49,476 nucleotides of DNA from Candidatus Halobonum tyrrellensis G22. GTDB taxonomy: Archaea > Halobacteriota > Halobacteria > Halobacteriales > Haloferacaceae. This document shows, piece after piece, positions 32,593 to 41,435 of the stretch; the stretch's first letter is position 1; each line of letters opens with the position of its first letter. The translations under genes and the position numbers were made by a program. The stretch spans positions 1-49,476 of the forward strand of contig NZ_ASGZ01000007.1 of the NCBI RefSeq assembly GCF_000495475.1, given 5' to 3'. The notes beneath the pieces were generated by a model. It was not told the DNA's origin. It saw nothing but the letters and a program-made list of their open reading frames with translations, and ran no database searches.

Positions 32593-33627
32593 GTGACCAC
32601 CTCGACTGACGACGGGAGCGGGGACTCGGGCGTCGACGCCGGCACCGTCGGCAAGTCCCTCGTCGGCTTCCTGATCGCCGGGGTCGTCCTCTACCTGTTC
32701 GGCCGGGTCGTCGGCTGGAACGAGATCGCCGAGACGCTGCGGGGTGCGGAGCTACGGTGGCTCGCGCTCGCGTGCGCGTCGACGACGGTCTGTCTCGTCA
32801 TCTGGTCGAAGGCGTGGGACGTCACGCTCTCGGCCGTCGACGTGGAGATCCCCTTCCGGAGCATCGTCGTCACCTACTACGCCGCGACGTTCGCCGACTA
32901 CGTCACCCCGTTCGGCAAGGCCGGCGGCGGCCCGTTCGTCGCGTACGTGCTCTCGACGGACGACCGCGCCTCCTTCGAGAACGCGCTCGCGTCGGTCGTC
33001 GTCAGCGACACGCTCAACCTCGTCCCCTTCTTCACGTTCGCCGGCGTCGGGTTCGTCGCGCTCGGAGTGACGGGGAACCTCCCGTCGAACGCACGGCTGC
33101 TCGTCTACGGGCTGGCCGCGCTGTTGCTCGTCCTCCCGGCGGTCGGCTACCTGCTGTGGACCCGACAGGGGCTGGTCGAGCGGCTGGTCGTGGGCGTGCT
33201 CGGTCCCGTCTCGAAGCTGACCGACCGCGTGGACGCTGAGGGCGTCCGCGAGCGGGTCGACGAACTGTACGTCCACCTGAACACGATCGCCGACACGGGC
33301 CACGCCGTCGCGCACACGCTGGCGTACGCGTACGTCGGGTGGGTGTTCTTCGCGGTGCCGCTGTACCTCGCGGCGCTGACCGTCGGGGTTGAGATCGACC
33401 CGCTGCTCGTGCTGTTCATCGTCCCCGCGAGCACGCTCGCGTCGTTCGTCCCGACGCCGGGGGGTCTCGGCGGCGTCGAGGCGGCGATCACCGGCCTGCT
33501 GGTGGCGCTCGCGGGTCTCTCGTTGGGGACGGCGGCGTCGATCGCGCTGCTGTACCGCGTCGCCTCCTACTGGTACGTGGTCGCGGTCGGCGGCGGCGCG
33601 GCGCTGGTGCAACTGCGCCGGACCTGA
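32593..33627 (+). CDS. Lysylphosphatidylglycerol-synthase-type membrane protein (UPF0104)
   Basis: A 344-residue membrane protein with about eight hydrophobic segments. The signature of the family is present: VTPFGKAGGGPFVAYVLS (about residues 105-122), and VPTPGGLGGVEAAITGLL (about 277-294) near the C-terminus. In bacteria this integral domain flips or modifies aminoacyl-lipids when joined to a cytosolic transferase; in archaea the stand-alone form probably handles polar lipids or glycolipids. No fused transferase is present. Starting at GTG 32593 keeps an acidic N-terminal stretch of about 18 residues before the first helix. Confidence 0.88.
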   Translation: MTTSTDDGSGDSGVDAGTVGKSLVGFLIAGVVLYLFGRVVGWNEIAETLRGAELRWLALACASTTVCLVIWSKAWDVTLSAVDVEIPFRSIVVTYYAATFADYVTPFGKAGGGPFVAYVLSTDDRASFENALASVVVSDTLNLVPFFTFAGVGFVALGVTGNLPSNARLLVYGLAALLLVLPAVGYLLWTRQGLVERLVVGVLGPVSKLTDRVDAEGVRERVDELYVHLNTIADTGHAVAHTLAYAYVGWVFFAVPLYLAALTVGVEIDPLLVLFIVPASTLASFVPTPGGLGGVEAAITGLLVALAGLSLGTAASIALLYRVASYWYVVAVGGGAALVQLRRT

Positions 33628-33630
33628 CGC

Positions 33631-34689
33631 TCACCAGTCCTCGCGGTCGTCCTCCTCGGGGTCGTCGAACGGCGGCGGGAGGTCCTCGTGCGACTCCGCG
33701 CCGAACGCCCAGCCGAGCCAGTAGCCGACGTGCCAGCCGATCCGGTCGCGGTCGATGTTGTTGACGGTGATCTCGTAGCGGGTGAACTGCTCGAACGCCG
33801 GGTCGGCGTCCACGTTGTAGCCGTACCGGCGGCCGACCGAGGTGGCGGTCCCCGTCCGCGTGAACTCGACGACGATGTCGGCCTCCGAGCGGTTGTCGGT
33901 GAGCCGGAGGTCGACGCCCGCCGGCAGCGTCGACGACTCGTCGGTCCGGTAGTAGTCGACCGCGCGCTCGACCCCCTCGACGTACTCGAGCCGCTGGGTC
34001 TCCATGATGTCGGGGTAGGCCGCGTACACGCGGAGGCTGTCCTTCTTCCACGGGTTCGCGAGCGACGTCGCGTTCGGCGTCGGCAGGCGGACCTTGCGGG
34101 TCTCGGCCGCCATGAACGGGTACTCGTCGGCGTCGTCGTGCTCGTAGCCGAGCGTGTGTCCCACCTCGTGTGTGAGCGTCTCGACGGTCGACTCGTTCGT
34201 GTAGCCGGTCTCGACTCTGACGGCCGTCGGGTCGGGCGCGGCCGCCCCCCGGGGGACGTAGTCGGCACAGCCCACGTCGCGCTCGCTGTGGATCCCGCTA
34301 CACCGGACGATGTCGTCGACGAACCGGACCCGCACGTCGGCGTCGGCCGCGTCGGCGTCGTCGACGACCCGGTAGTCGAGTCCGTAGCCGGTCGACTCGT
34401 TCTCCCAGAAGGCGAGCGCCCGTTCGACCAGCGGCCGGTAGTCGCGGCCGTCGGTGGCGGGCGCGACCACCGCGACGGTCACCGGGTCCGCGTTCCAGGG
34501 GTTCGACGCCGCCGCGGCCGACGCCCGCGCGGGGCCCGGGTCGGGCGTCGGCGTCGGGTCGGGGGTCGCCACGTCGCCGGCGTCGACGGGCGGCGGGGTG
34601 GGCGTCGGCGTCCCGCCGGCGCTCGGGCCGACACACCCGGCGAGCCCCCCGAGGACCGCGAGAAGACAGAGGCCGACTGCGATACGCAT
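33631..34689 (-). CDS. Matrixin-like zinc metalloprotease lipoprotein
   Basis: A 352-residue protein. MRIAVGLCLLAVLGGLAGC is a Sec-type signal ending in a lipobox Cys, so it should be lipid-anchored outside the cell. After a Pro/Thr-rich linker comes a long domain holding LTHEVGHTLGYEHDD (about residues 172-186), the HExxHxxGxxH zinc motif of metzincins, with YPFMA downstream that could serve as the Met-turn. Cysteines near 139 and 147 may pair. The rest (WKKDSLRVYAAYPDI, NVDADPAFEQFTRYE) is beta-rich and unassigned. It likely trims extracellular peptides or proteins. The start at 34689 is chosen for the signal peptide. Confidence 0.85.
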   Translation of the reverse strand: MRIAVGLCLLAVLGGLAGCVGPSAGGTPTPTPPPVDAGDVATPDPTPTPDPGPARASAAAASNPWNADPVTVAVVAPATDGRDYRPLVERALAFWENESTGYGLDYRVVDDADAADADVRVRFVDDIVRCSGIHSERDVGCADYVPRGAAAPDPTAVRVETGYTNESTVETLTHEVGHTLGYEHDDADEYPFMAAETRKVRLPTPNATSLANPWKKDSLRVYAAYPDIMETQRLEYVEGVERAVDYYRTDESSTLPAGVDLRLTDNRSEADIVVEFTRTGTATSVGRRYGYNVDADPAFEQFTRYEITVNNIDRDRIGWHVGYWLGWAFGAESHEDLPPPFDDPEEDDREDW

Positions 34690-34766
34690 CTGTCGCGACC
34701 GAGCGGCCCGACGCACTTCAAGATGCGCCGCCGATTATCACGATACGATAGCACGCGGCCGGCCGC

Positions 34767-35582
34767 TCACAGCCGCATCGGGACCCCACGGTCGGCGAGG
34801 TAGCGTTTCACCTCGTCGATGCCGTACTCGTCGAAGTGGAAGATGGAGGCGGCGAGCGCGGCGTCAGCGTCCGCGTCGACGAACACCTCCTCCATGTCCT
34901 CGGGACCGCCACAGCCCGAGGAGGCGATGACCGGCGTCGACACCGACTCACAGACCGCCCGCGTGAGCGGGATGTCGTAGCCGTCCTTGGTGCCGTCGGC
35001 GTCGATGGAGTTGACGAACAGTTCGCCCGCGCCGCGCTCTTCCGCCTCGGTCGCCCACTCGACCACGTCGAGACCGGTCCCCTCGCGGCCCCCCTTGACG
35101 GTGCACTCGAACCAACACGACTCGCCGTCCACCTCGACGTACTGTTCGCCCGCCTCGTCGAACCGCCGGCGCGCGTCGACCGAGATGACGATACACTGGC
35201 TGCCGAACGCGTCCGCGCCCGCGTCGATCAGCGAGGGTTCGGCGATGGCACCGGAGTTGATCGACACCTTGTCCGCGCCCGCCCGGAGAGTCTCCTTGAT
35301 GTCCTCGCGGGTCCTGATGCCGCCGCCGACGGTCAGCGGGATGAAACACTCGTCGGCGACGGCCGACACCGTATCGAGCATCGTCTCGCGGCCCTCGGCG
35401 CTCGCGGTGATGTCGAGGAAGACGAACTCGTCGGCGCCCGCCTCGTTGTACTTCCGCGCCATCTCGACGGGGTCGCCCGAGTAGCGGAGGTCCTCGAAGT
35501 TGACGCCGGTGTACACCGCGGCGTCGCCCTCCTCGTCGAGGTCCACGTCGATACACGGGATGATGCGCTTCGTGAGAGTCAC
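34767..35582 (-). CDS. hisF: Imidazole glycerol phosphate synthase cyclase subunit HisF
   Basis: A 271-residue TIM barrel that makes imidazole glycerol phosphate and AICAR from PRFAR with ammonia from HisH (histidine biosynthesis). TKRIIPCIDVDL holds the catalytic Asp at the first strand, LTVGGGIRT a phosphate-binding loop, NSIDADGTKDGYDIPL the second catalytic Asp, and SSGCGGPEDM the phosphate site. Start is GTG 35582 (VTLTKR); the frame is open to 35612 without homology. No other his gene is adjacent. Confidence 0.97.
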   Translation of the reverse strand: MTLTKRIIPCIDVDLDEEGDAAVYTGVNFEDLRYSGDPVEMARKYNEAGADEFVFLDITASAEGRETMLDTVSAVADECFIPLTVGGGIRTREDIKETLRAGADKVSINSGAIAEPSLIDAGADAFGSQCIVISVDARRRFDEAGEQYVEVDGESCWFECTVKGGREGTGLDVVEWATEAEERGAGELFVNSIDADGTKDGYDIPLTRAVCESVSTPVIASSGCGGPEDMEEVFVDADADAALAASIFHFDEYGIDEVKRYLADRGVPMRL

Positions 35583-35680
35583 TACCGGACGTACTGTCGA
35601 GCGGCGTTTCACCGTTTCGACTGTCGGGGTCGCGCGGGCGAACCACGAGCGATTAAGTGCCGCCGCACCCGACGGGGCGT

Positions 35681-35839
35681 ATGGCCGACCACCACGAACA
35701 CGAGCAGTTCCGCGAGTTCGACGACGACCGGGTCACCTCACCGATGCAGCCGTACACGTCGGGGCAGATTGGCGTCGGCGTCGCGGTCGCGGTCGTCGGT
35801 CTCCTCGTCGTCTTCGGGCTGCCGCTGCTCCTGTTGTAA
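35681..35839 (+). CDS. 52-residue single-span membrane protein
   Basis: The sequence is a His/Glu-rich start (MADHHEHEQFREFDDDRVT), a short linker, then one C-terminal helix (GVGVAVAVVGLLVVFGLPLL). It is a small haloarchaeal tail-anchored-type protein of unknown function, possibly of a DUF7550-like family. ATG 35681 follows a TATA-like GATTAAGTG about 22-30 nt upstream, so it is leaderless and divergent from hisF. Its 3' two-thirds overlap a candidate lipoprotein gene on the other strand. Confidence 0.75.
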   Translation: MADHHEHEQFREFDDDRVTSPMQPYTSGQIGVGVAVAVVGLLVVFGLPLLLL

Positions 35840-36100
35840 CCGCCCGGAGGCCGCCGGGGGGACCGTCGCGTTCCGACCGGTCGAGGCACCGACGCGCGTC
35901 GCGTTCGTCGAACCCACCCGTTCCTCCGTCGTCGCCTCCCCGGCGGCCGTCTCGGCGGGCGGCGCCCCCGGGGTTCCGCTCGTCGGCGCGGGCGACGCGC
36001 TCTGGGTGCCCGCGGGCGGCCCGGGACTCGGGGTGGGTCCCGGACCCGAACAGCCCGCGAGCACCAGACAGCAGGCGACCAGGAGGGCGAATCGGCGCAC
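35738..36100 (-). CDS. Candidate short lipoprotein gene, overlapping the mini membrane gene
   Basis: GTG 36100 opens a 120-residue frame: RRFALLVACCLVLAGC is a convincing Sec signal with lipobox, followed by a Pro/Ser/Thr/Ala linker (about 20-85) and then polar, Asp/Arg-rich sequence antisense to the 35681-35839 gene. Codon use is good up to about residue 87 and worse beyond. A TATA-like CAAACGGTTACC lies 22-35 nt upstream. No folded domain is present, so it is either a short linker-type lipoprotein or the remnant of a longer gene cut by the neighbouring gene. The overlap with a likely real gene is the main doubt. Confidence 0.5.
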   Translation of the reverse strand: MRRFALLVACCLVLAGCSGPGPTPSPGPPAGTQSASPAPTSGTPGAPPAETAAGEATTEERVGSTNATRVGASTGRNATVPPAASGRLQQEQRQPEDDEETDDRDRDADANLPRRVRLHR

Positions 36101-36189
36101 ACGGGCCGTTCGACCGGCCGACGGTAACCGTTTGCGCTCCCGGCCGTCGCTCCTCACACTCCCCACCGAACACCGCTCGGACCACTCCT

Positions 36190-36290
36190 CGGTATGTAGG
36201 TGGCCATCATACGGATGTAAATGAAAACAAGAGGAAGCTATACGTAATGCAAATTTCACCGCCGCTAATTGAAAAATATGAGAACTGGGA
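36190..36290. other. AT-rich island before the PPC-domain gene
   Basis: About 100 bp with AT content near 60-65%, in a window of about 30% AT, containing GTATG/CATAC inverted repeat arms (36192-36196 and 36208-36212) and A-rich tracts (ATGAAAACAAG, TGAAAAATATG). It holds the control region of the downstream gene and possibly a remnant of foreign DNA. No credible gene lies in it. Confidence 0.6.
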
Positions 36291-36331
36291 GCGCGCTTTC
36301 TTGTACCGGTACGCCGCTGGCTGGAGTAGAG

Positions 36332-38176
36332 ATGCGAATAGGGCTACTGACGCTGGTGGTGGGGGTCGTGCTAGCCGGGAGCGTCGTCCCGACGGCGGCC
36401 GCGGCCGGTGCGGGCGGGACGAACGCGCTCGCACCGGGCGCTGGGGCGGTCGGTACGGCGGACGCGGCCGACGGGATGGCGAACGCCACGGCGGTCGAGT
36501 CCGGCGAGGAGGTCACGGGACGGGTGACGCCGGCCGACCGCGCGAACTGGTACGCCGTCGAGGCGGACGCGGGTGACCTGCTCCGCGTCGTCGGCTCCGA
36601 CGGGATGGGCGAGGTCCGGTTCAGCCTCGTCGGACCGGACGGCGAGGAACTCGACGCGGGCGAGGCGACGGCCAACCGGGCGGCGATCGGAGCCGTCGCC
36701 GACACCGACGGGACGCACTACGTCCGCGCGTCGACGCCCGCCGACGGCCTCGGCGGCGCGTACGACTTCACCGTCGCGGTCGGGACCGACGACGCGACCG
36801 AACCCGACGACGACGCCGGGAGCGCGCCGGCGGTCGACGACGGCGACCGGGTGGAGGCGACGCTCGCGGAGGGCGACGAGGACTGGTACGCCGTCGAGGC
36901 CGACGCGGGCGACCTGCTCACCGCGGCCGCCGTCCGGACCGACGGCGGCGGCACCGACGTGGGACAGGGGTTCCGCCTCGACGTCGTCGCGCCCGACGGC
37001 GAGCGGGTCGGTCTCGTCGACGACGCGGACGACGCGTTCAACCGGCGGACCTCCGGGGTCGACGTCGGCGACGACAGCGCCGACACCGCCTTCCAGCGTG
37101 CTGTCGCCGACACCGACGGGACGTACTACGTCCGCGTCGTCCCGGTCGCCGACGACGGCGGCACCGTCGAGGGGTTCGTCGACTACGAACTCGTCGCGCA
37201 CGCCCGGACGCCGACGCCGCTCGCGGCGAACGAGTCGGTCGACGCCTCGTTCGCCGCGTCGACGGACGCACACGGCGCGTACACGTTCGACGCGAACGCG
37301 AGCGAGACGCTCCGCGTCACGGCCGAGTCCGCCGAAAGCGGGGTCGTCGTGAGCGTCCTCGCGCCCGACGGGTCGTCCGTCGCGCGGGCGTCGGTCTCGG
37401 GGACGGCGACGTTCGACACCAGCCTCGGGACCGACGGTCCCGCCTACGTGGTGACGCGGCCGTCGGCCGGCGCGCTGGGAGCGCGGACTGGGTACACCCT
37501 CTCGGTCGACGCCCCCGACCGGCCGAGCGAGGACGAGGAGACGACGCCCGACGACGGCGGCAACGCGACCGCGACCCCGACGGGTGACGCCGACGGCACG
37601 GCGACCCCGACCGGCGACGGCACGGCGACGCCGGACAACGACGCCAACGGTACGGCGACCCCGAGCGACGGCGACGAGACGACGCCCGACGACGGCAACG
37701 GCACGGCGACACCGACCGACGACGGCGACGCGACCGCGACTCCGGACGGGGACGACGGAACCGCGACGCCGACCGGCGGGGCGAACGGGACGGACGACGG
37801 TAACGCGACGGCGACGCCCGCCGCGGGCGGCGACGGCGCCGCGGCCGGCGGGTCGAGCGGGTCGGACGACGACGACGGGGGCGACTCCGACGACTCCGAC
37901 GCCTCGTACACCAAGCGTCCCGACGACGCGGGGACGGCGACGGCCACGCCGACGGCGACCGCCACCGCGACGGCGACGGCCACCCGTACCCCGACCGCCA
38001 CCGCGACGGCGACGCCCGACGCGGACGAACGCGCGGGCGGCGCGGCCGCCCAGCAGGGCAGCGTGGCGGCCGACGGGCTGCGCGGCGCGACCGGCGCGAG
38101 CGGTAACGGACTCGGCCCCCTCTTGGCGGTCGTCACGCTCGTCGTCGGGTCGGTGGCGCTCATGGTGCGGCGGTAG
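36332..38176 (+). CDS. Surface protein with three PPC-like domains and Thr/Asp-rich stalk
   Basis: A 614-residue secreted and membrane-anchored protein. Signal peptide RIGLLTLVVGVVLAGSVVP leads into two related domains (about 48-150 and 152-293), each with the phrase NWYAVEADAGDLL or DWYAVEADAGDLL and a later TDGTHYVRA or TDGTYYVRV, the pattern of pre-peptidase C-terminal (PPC) domains. A third, more diverged copy covers about 294-400. Then come ~180 residues of TATP/DDG repeats, a stalk likely to be O-glycosylated, and a final helix (PLLAVVTLVVGSVALM) ending in RR. The end resembles archaeal C-terminal sorting tails but lacks the PGF triplet. No protease domain is present. Its role is probably cell-surface binding. 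Confidence 0.86.
   Translation: MRIGLLTLVVGVVLAGSVVPTAAAAGAGGTNALAPGAGAVGTADAADGMANATAVESGEEVTGRVTPADRANWYAVEADAGDLLRVVGSDGMGEVRFSLVGPDGEELDAGEATANRAAIGAVADTDGTHYVRASTPADGLGGAYDFTVAVGTDDATEPDDDAGSAPAVDDGDRVEATLAEGDEDWYAVEADAGDLLTAAAVRTDGGGTDVGQGFRLDVVAPDGERVGLVDDADDAFNRRTSGVDVGDDSADTAFQRAVADTDGTYYVRVVPVADDGGTVEGFVDYELVAHARTPTPLAANESVDASFAASTDAHGAYTFDANASETLRVTAESAESGVVVSVLAPDGSSVARASVSGTATFDTSLGTDGPAYVVTRPSAGALGARTGYTLSVDAPDRPSEDEETTPDDGGNATATPTGDADGTATPTGDGTATPDNDANGTATPSDGDETTPDDGNGTATPTDDGDATATPDGDDGTATPTGGANGTDDGNATATPAAGGDGAAAGGSSGSDDDDGGDSDDSDASYTKRPDDAGTATATPTATATATATATRTPTATATATPDADERAGGAAAQQGSVAADGLRGATGASGNGLGPLLAVVTLVVGSVALMVRR
37540..38020 (+). repeat. Low-complexity coding repeats of the surface-protein stalk
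   Basis: Degenerate units of the type GACGGCACGGCGACCCCGAC recur from about 37560 to 37840, and an (ACGGCGACC)-like run covers about 37930-38015. They encode the TATP/DDG stalk, are in frame, and are likely to slip in copy number. Confidence 0.75.
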
Positions 38177-38368
38177 ACCGAACGGGCCGGAGCGAGCGGA
38201 AGCGGACGCGGACCCGCGCCGACTCCGACGGCACTCTTCTCTCACCCCCTCTCCCGACGGTCCGAGAACGGACCCGTGAGCGACCGGAGACGGCGGGCTA
38301 CGCGGACTACCCTCGGGTGGAGGTGGCGTCGACGACTGGACTCGAAGCGGGTAAGTGGGACGCGGCGC

Positions 38369-40507
38369 TCAGGCGAGTTCGCGCTCGATGACCGCGCGGC
38401 GCTCGCGGACCGCGTCGGCGTCGTACGCGAGTTCGGCGTCGCCGACCGACAGCGACAGCGTCCCGTCGGTCGTCGCCTCGCCGAGCGTCTCGACGGGGGC
38501 GACGCCGTCGAACGCGTCGCGGACCGCGTCCGGGTCGGTCGTCTCCACGACCGCCCGGCCGGGCGTCTCGTCGAACAGTTCGAGCGAGCCGTCGACGGCC
38601 ACGTCCGCGCCGGCGTCGTCGCTCACGCCCTCCGCGAGCGTCACCGCGAGCCCGCCGTGGCTCACGTCGTGGACCGCGAGCGTCGACTCCAGCCCCGCCA
38701 CGCCCGCGAGCGACGCGACGACCGTCTTCGGGTCCCGGGGGAGGTCGGGGAAGCGGTCGCTCCCGCCCGCGTGCGCGAGGTACGCCGACCCGCCGAGCGC
38801 GCCGCCCGGTTCGCCGACGTGCAGCAGCGTCCCCTCGCCCGCGAACGCGGTCGGGGGCGCGTCGTACCCCCGGCCGTCCGCGGCGTCGCGGGTGCCGACC
38901 ATCGCCAGCGTCGGCGTCGGCGGCACCGGCCCGGCCGCCGAGTCGTTGTACAGCGAGACGTTCCCGCCGACGACCGGCACGTCCAGCGCCGAACACGCGT
39001 CGGCCAGCCCGTCGACCGCCGCCGCGAACGCGCCGTACACCTCGGGCTTCTCGGGGTTGCCGCCGTTGAGACAGTCGACCGCCGCCAGCGGCGTCGCGCC
39101 GACCGACGCGAGGTTGGTCGCGTTCTCCACGGCGACGGCGCGCGCACCCTCGTACGGCGCGGCCGCGGTCCACCGCGGCTCCGCGCCCGCCGACAGCGCC
39201 AGCCCCGTCTCGGCCTCCCTGACGGCGAGCAGGGCGGCGTCGTCGCCCGGCCGGACCGCGGTGCGCGCGCCCACCTCGTGGTCGTACTGGCGGTACACCC
39301 ACCGCTTGCTCGCGGTGTTCGGGTCGCCGACGACCGCCTCGAACGCCTCCGCCACCCGCGCGTCGGGCAGGTCCCGCTCCGGTTGGACGGGGTCGACCCG
39401 TTCGAGGTCGTTCGTCGGTGCGCCGTCCGCGAGGTACGCCGCGGGGGCGTCGACCACCGTCTCGCGGTCGCCGTCGTCGCCCTCGAACGTACAGACGTAG
39501 TTGCCGTCGGTCACCTCGCCGATGACCGAACAGCCGAGGTCGAACCGGTCGGCGAGTTCGGCGACCCGCTCGGCGTCCTCGGGGCGGACCTCGTACACCA
39601 TCCGCTCTTGGGACTCCGCGAGGAGTATCTCCGTCGCGTTCATCCCGGGTTCGCGCTGGTGGACCGCGTTCAGGTCGATCTGCGCGCCCAACCCCCCCTT
39701 GGCGACGAGTTCACACGACGCGCCGCCCAGCCCCGCCGCGCCCAGGTCGCGGGCGGAGACGACGAGCGACTCGTCGACCAGCGCCTCGTTGCACTCGATC
39801 AGTCGCTTCTCGGCGTACGGGTCGCCGACCTGGACCGCGGGGCGGTCCTCGGTCTCGGCGTCCTCGCTGAGGTCCTCGCTGGCGAACGACGCGCCGCCCA
39901 GGCCGTCCCTGCCCGTGGCGTTCCCGACCAAGACGAGTTCGTTCCCCGGCTCCGCCGCGACGGCGGTCACCATGCGGTCTTCGGTCGTGAGACCGACGCA
40001 GGCGACGTTGACCAGCGGGTTCCCCTCGTAGCCGTCGTGGAAGGCGACCGACCCGCCGACGGTGGGGACGCCGATGGCGTTACCGTAGTGGCTGATCCCC
40101 TCGACGACCCCCTCGAACAGGTAACGCGAGTGCTCGCGGTCGAAGTCGCCGAAGTACAGCGAGTCGGTCAGCCCGACGGGGTACGCGCCCATGCTCATCG
40201 TGTCGCGGACGATGCCACCGACGCCCGTCGCCGCGCCGTCGAACGGGTCGACGTACGAGGGGTGGTTGTGGCTCTCGACGCCGAGCGTGACGTACGTGTC
40301 GTCGTCGAGGGCGACCACCGCGGCGTCGTCGCCCGGGCCGACGACGACGTCGTCGGACTCCGAGTCGAACGCCGACAGCAGCGGGCGCGACGAGCGGTAC
40401 GCGCAGTGTTCGCTCCAGAGGTTCTCGAACAGGGCGGTCTCGGTCCGCGTGGGGTCGCGGCCGAGTTCCCCGACGACGAGTTCCCGGTCCGCGTCGGCGA
40501 GTGGCAT
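38369..40507 (-). CDS. purL: Phosphoribosylformylglycinamidine synthase subunit PurL
   Basis: A 712-residue small-type PurL, the ATP-using subunit that converts FGAR plus ammonia to FGAM in purine synthesis together with PurS and PurQ. Landmarks are [15 protein letters not shown] near the N-terminus, [31 protein letters not shown] (given here as [13 protein letters not shown]), [12 protein letters not shown] and, in the second half, [12 protein letters not shown]. The length and motif order are those of the family. PurS and PurQ genes are not in the window. A 12-bp palindrome sits 44-55 nt upstream of the ATG. Confidence 0.97.
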   Translation of the reverse strand: MPLADADRELVVGELGRDPTRTETALFENLWSEHCAYRSSRPLLSAFDSESDDVVVGPGDDAAVVALDDDTYVTLGVESHNHPSYVDPFDGAATGVGGIVRDTMSMGAYPVGLTDSLYFGDFDREHSRYLFEGVVEGISHYGNAIGVPTVGGSVAFHDGYEGNPLVNVACVGLTTEDRMVTAVAAEPGNELVLVGNATGRDGLGGASFASEDLSEDAETEDRPAVQVGDPYAEKRLIECNEALVDESLVVSARDLGAAGLGGASCELVAKGGLGAQIDLNAVHQREPGMNATEILLAESQERMVYEVRPEDAERVAELADRFDLGCSVIGEVTDGNYVCTFEGDDGDRETVVDAPAAYLADGAPTNDLERVDPVQPERDLPDARVAEAFEAVVGDPNTASKRWVYRQYDHEVGARTAVRPGDDAALLAVREAETGLALSAGAEPRWTAAAPYEGARAVAVENATNLASVGATPLAAVDCLNGGNPEKPEVYGAFAAAVDGLADACSALDVPVVGGNVSLYNDSAAGPVPPTPTLAMVGTRDAADGRGYDAPPTAFAGEGTLLHVGEPGGALGGSAYLAHAGGSDRFPDLPRDPKTVVASLAGVAGLESTLAVHDVSHGGLAVTLAEGVSDDAGADVAVDGSLELFDETPGRAVVETTDPDAVRDAFDGVAPVETLGEATTDGTLSLSVGDAELAYDADAVRERRAVIERELA

Positions 40508-40550
40508 TCACGTTCACGGTGGAATCGGTCGATGAAAGGGCTTTCTATGC

Positions 40551-40562
40551 GCACGTTCGTGC
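40551..40562. promoter_or_regulatory. 12-bp palindrome upstream of purL
   Basis: GCACGTTCGTGC-type dyad (5-bp arms, 2-nt centre) lies 44-55 nt before the purL ATG, just upstream of a TATA-like region (minus GCATAGAAAG). A position next to the BRE fits an operator for a purine-responsive regulator; this is inference. Confidence 0.4.
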
Positions 40563-40658
40563 ATCCGATCCGGTCGGTGACGGGGGACGGGCGCGAGCGG
40601 GGGAGCGCGAGCGGGGAGCGACGGGCGACGGGTTCCGGCGGCCGCGCGGCCGACCGGC

Positions 40659-41267
40659 CTACCGCCCGAGGAACCGCTCGGGGAGGTACGGCCGGACGGG
40701 CGCGGGCAGCGACGCGGCGACCCGTTCGGCGAGCGTCGCCAGCGGCCGGCGGAGGACGACGTAGCCCGCCGACACCGCCACCAGCGCGAGCACCCCGCGG
40801 CGGACCAGCGGCGCCTCCGCGAGCAGGTACGTCGGCGCCGCCGCCGCCGTCGCCACGAGGAGGTCCTCGGGGGCGCCGTCGTAGCGCACCCACCGCCGCG
40901 GGGCGACCCACCGGCCGCGGAAGTGGTCGTACACCGCCCGGTCGGACGACCCCTCCCACGGCCGGAGTTCGAGACCGCCGCCGAGCGCGTCCATCGCGGA
41001 GTGGCACGCCGCCGCGAGCAGGAACACCGCGACGGCGGCCGCCAGCGGCGCCGCCGCGACGACCGCCACCCCGGCCGCCGCCGAGGCGGCGAGCCAGTAG
41101 TAGACGGGGAAGTGGAGCGTGCGCCGGTGGCCGGCGTAGAGGTCGAGGTCGGGGAAGAGGCCGCCGGCCGCGCCCGCGGGGAGGGCGACCGGGGCGAGTT
41201 CGGGCGCGGCGACCGAGACGGCCGCTCCGAGCGTTCCCCCCACCAACGCGTGCGTCGTGGCCATCAT
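40659..41267 (-). CDS. YdjM/LexA-binding-type metal-dependent membrane hydrolase
   Basis: A 202-residue membrane protein. MATTHALVGGTLG at the start, LFPDLDLYAGHRRTLHF and CHSAMDALGGGLELRPWEG are the family's His/Asp motifs, set between hydrophobic helices (about residues 8-35, 55-90, 130-165). The conserved H and D residues are thought to bind metal, and the family is called membrane-bound metal-dependent hydrolase, although the substrate remains unclear. Two ATGs in series (41267 and 41264) make the exact start ambiguous by one codon. It is divergent from the membrane protein gene at 41436. Confidence 0.87.
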   Translation of the reverse strand: MMATTHALVGGTLGAAVSVAAPELAPVALPAGAAGGLFPDLDLYAGHRRTLHFPVYYWLAASAAAGVAVVAAAPLAAAVAVFLLAAACHSAMDALGGGLELRPWEGSSDRAVYDHFRGRWVAPRRWVRYDGAPEDLLVATAAAAPTYLLAEAPLVRRGVLALVAVSAGYVVLRRPLATLAERVAASLPAPVRPYLPERFLGR

Positions 41268-41435
41268 TGCGGAACTGGACGCGGGTACGCCGCGGGAGTA
41301 CTTATCCCTCTCGCCGGTTCTCCGCGTCCGGGACGTACACCGACGGGCCGCGACCCCGGCCGGCGCGGGTCGCGACGGCGGAACGGTCCCGTTCCACCCG
41401 ACACACCTTCGGTCCCCCTCTCCGTACGCCGCGCC

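Noticed and set aside
37540-38020. CRISPR array
   Set aside because: The repeats are short, degenerate and in coding frame for a Thr/Asp stalk, without constant-length spacers.
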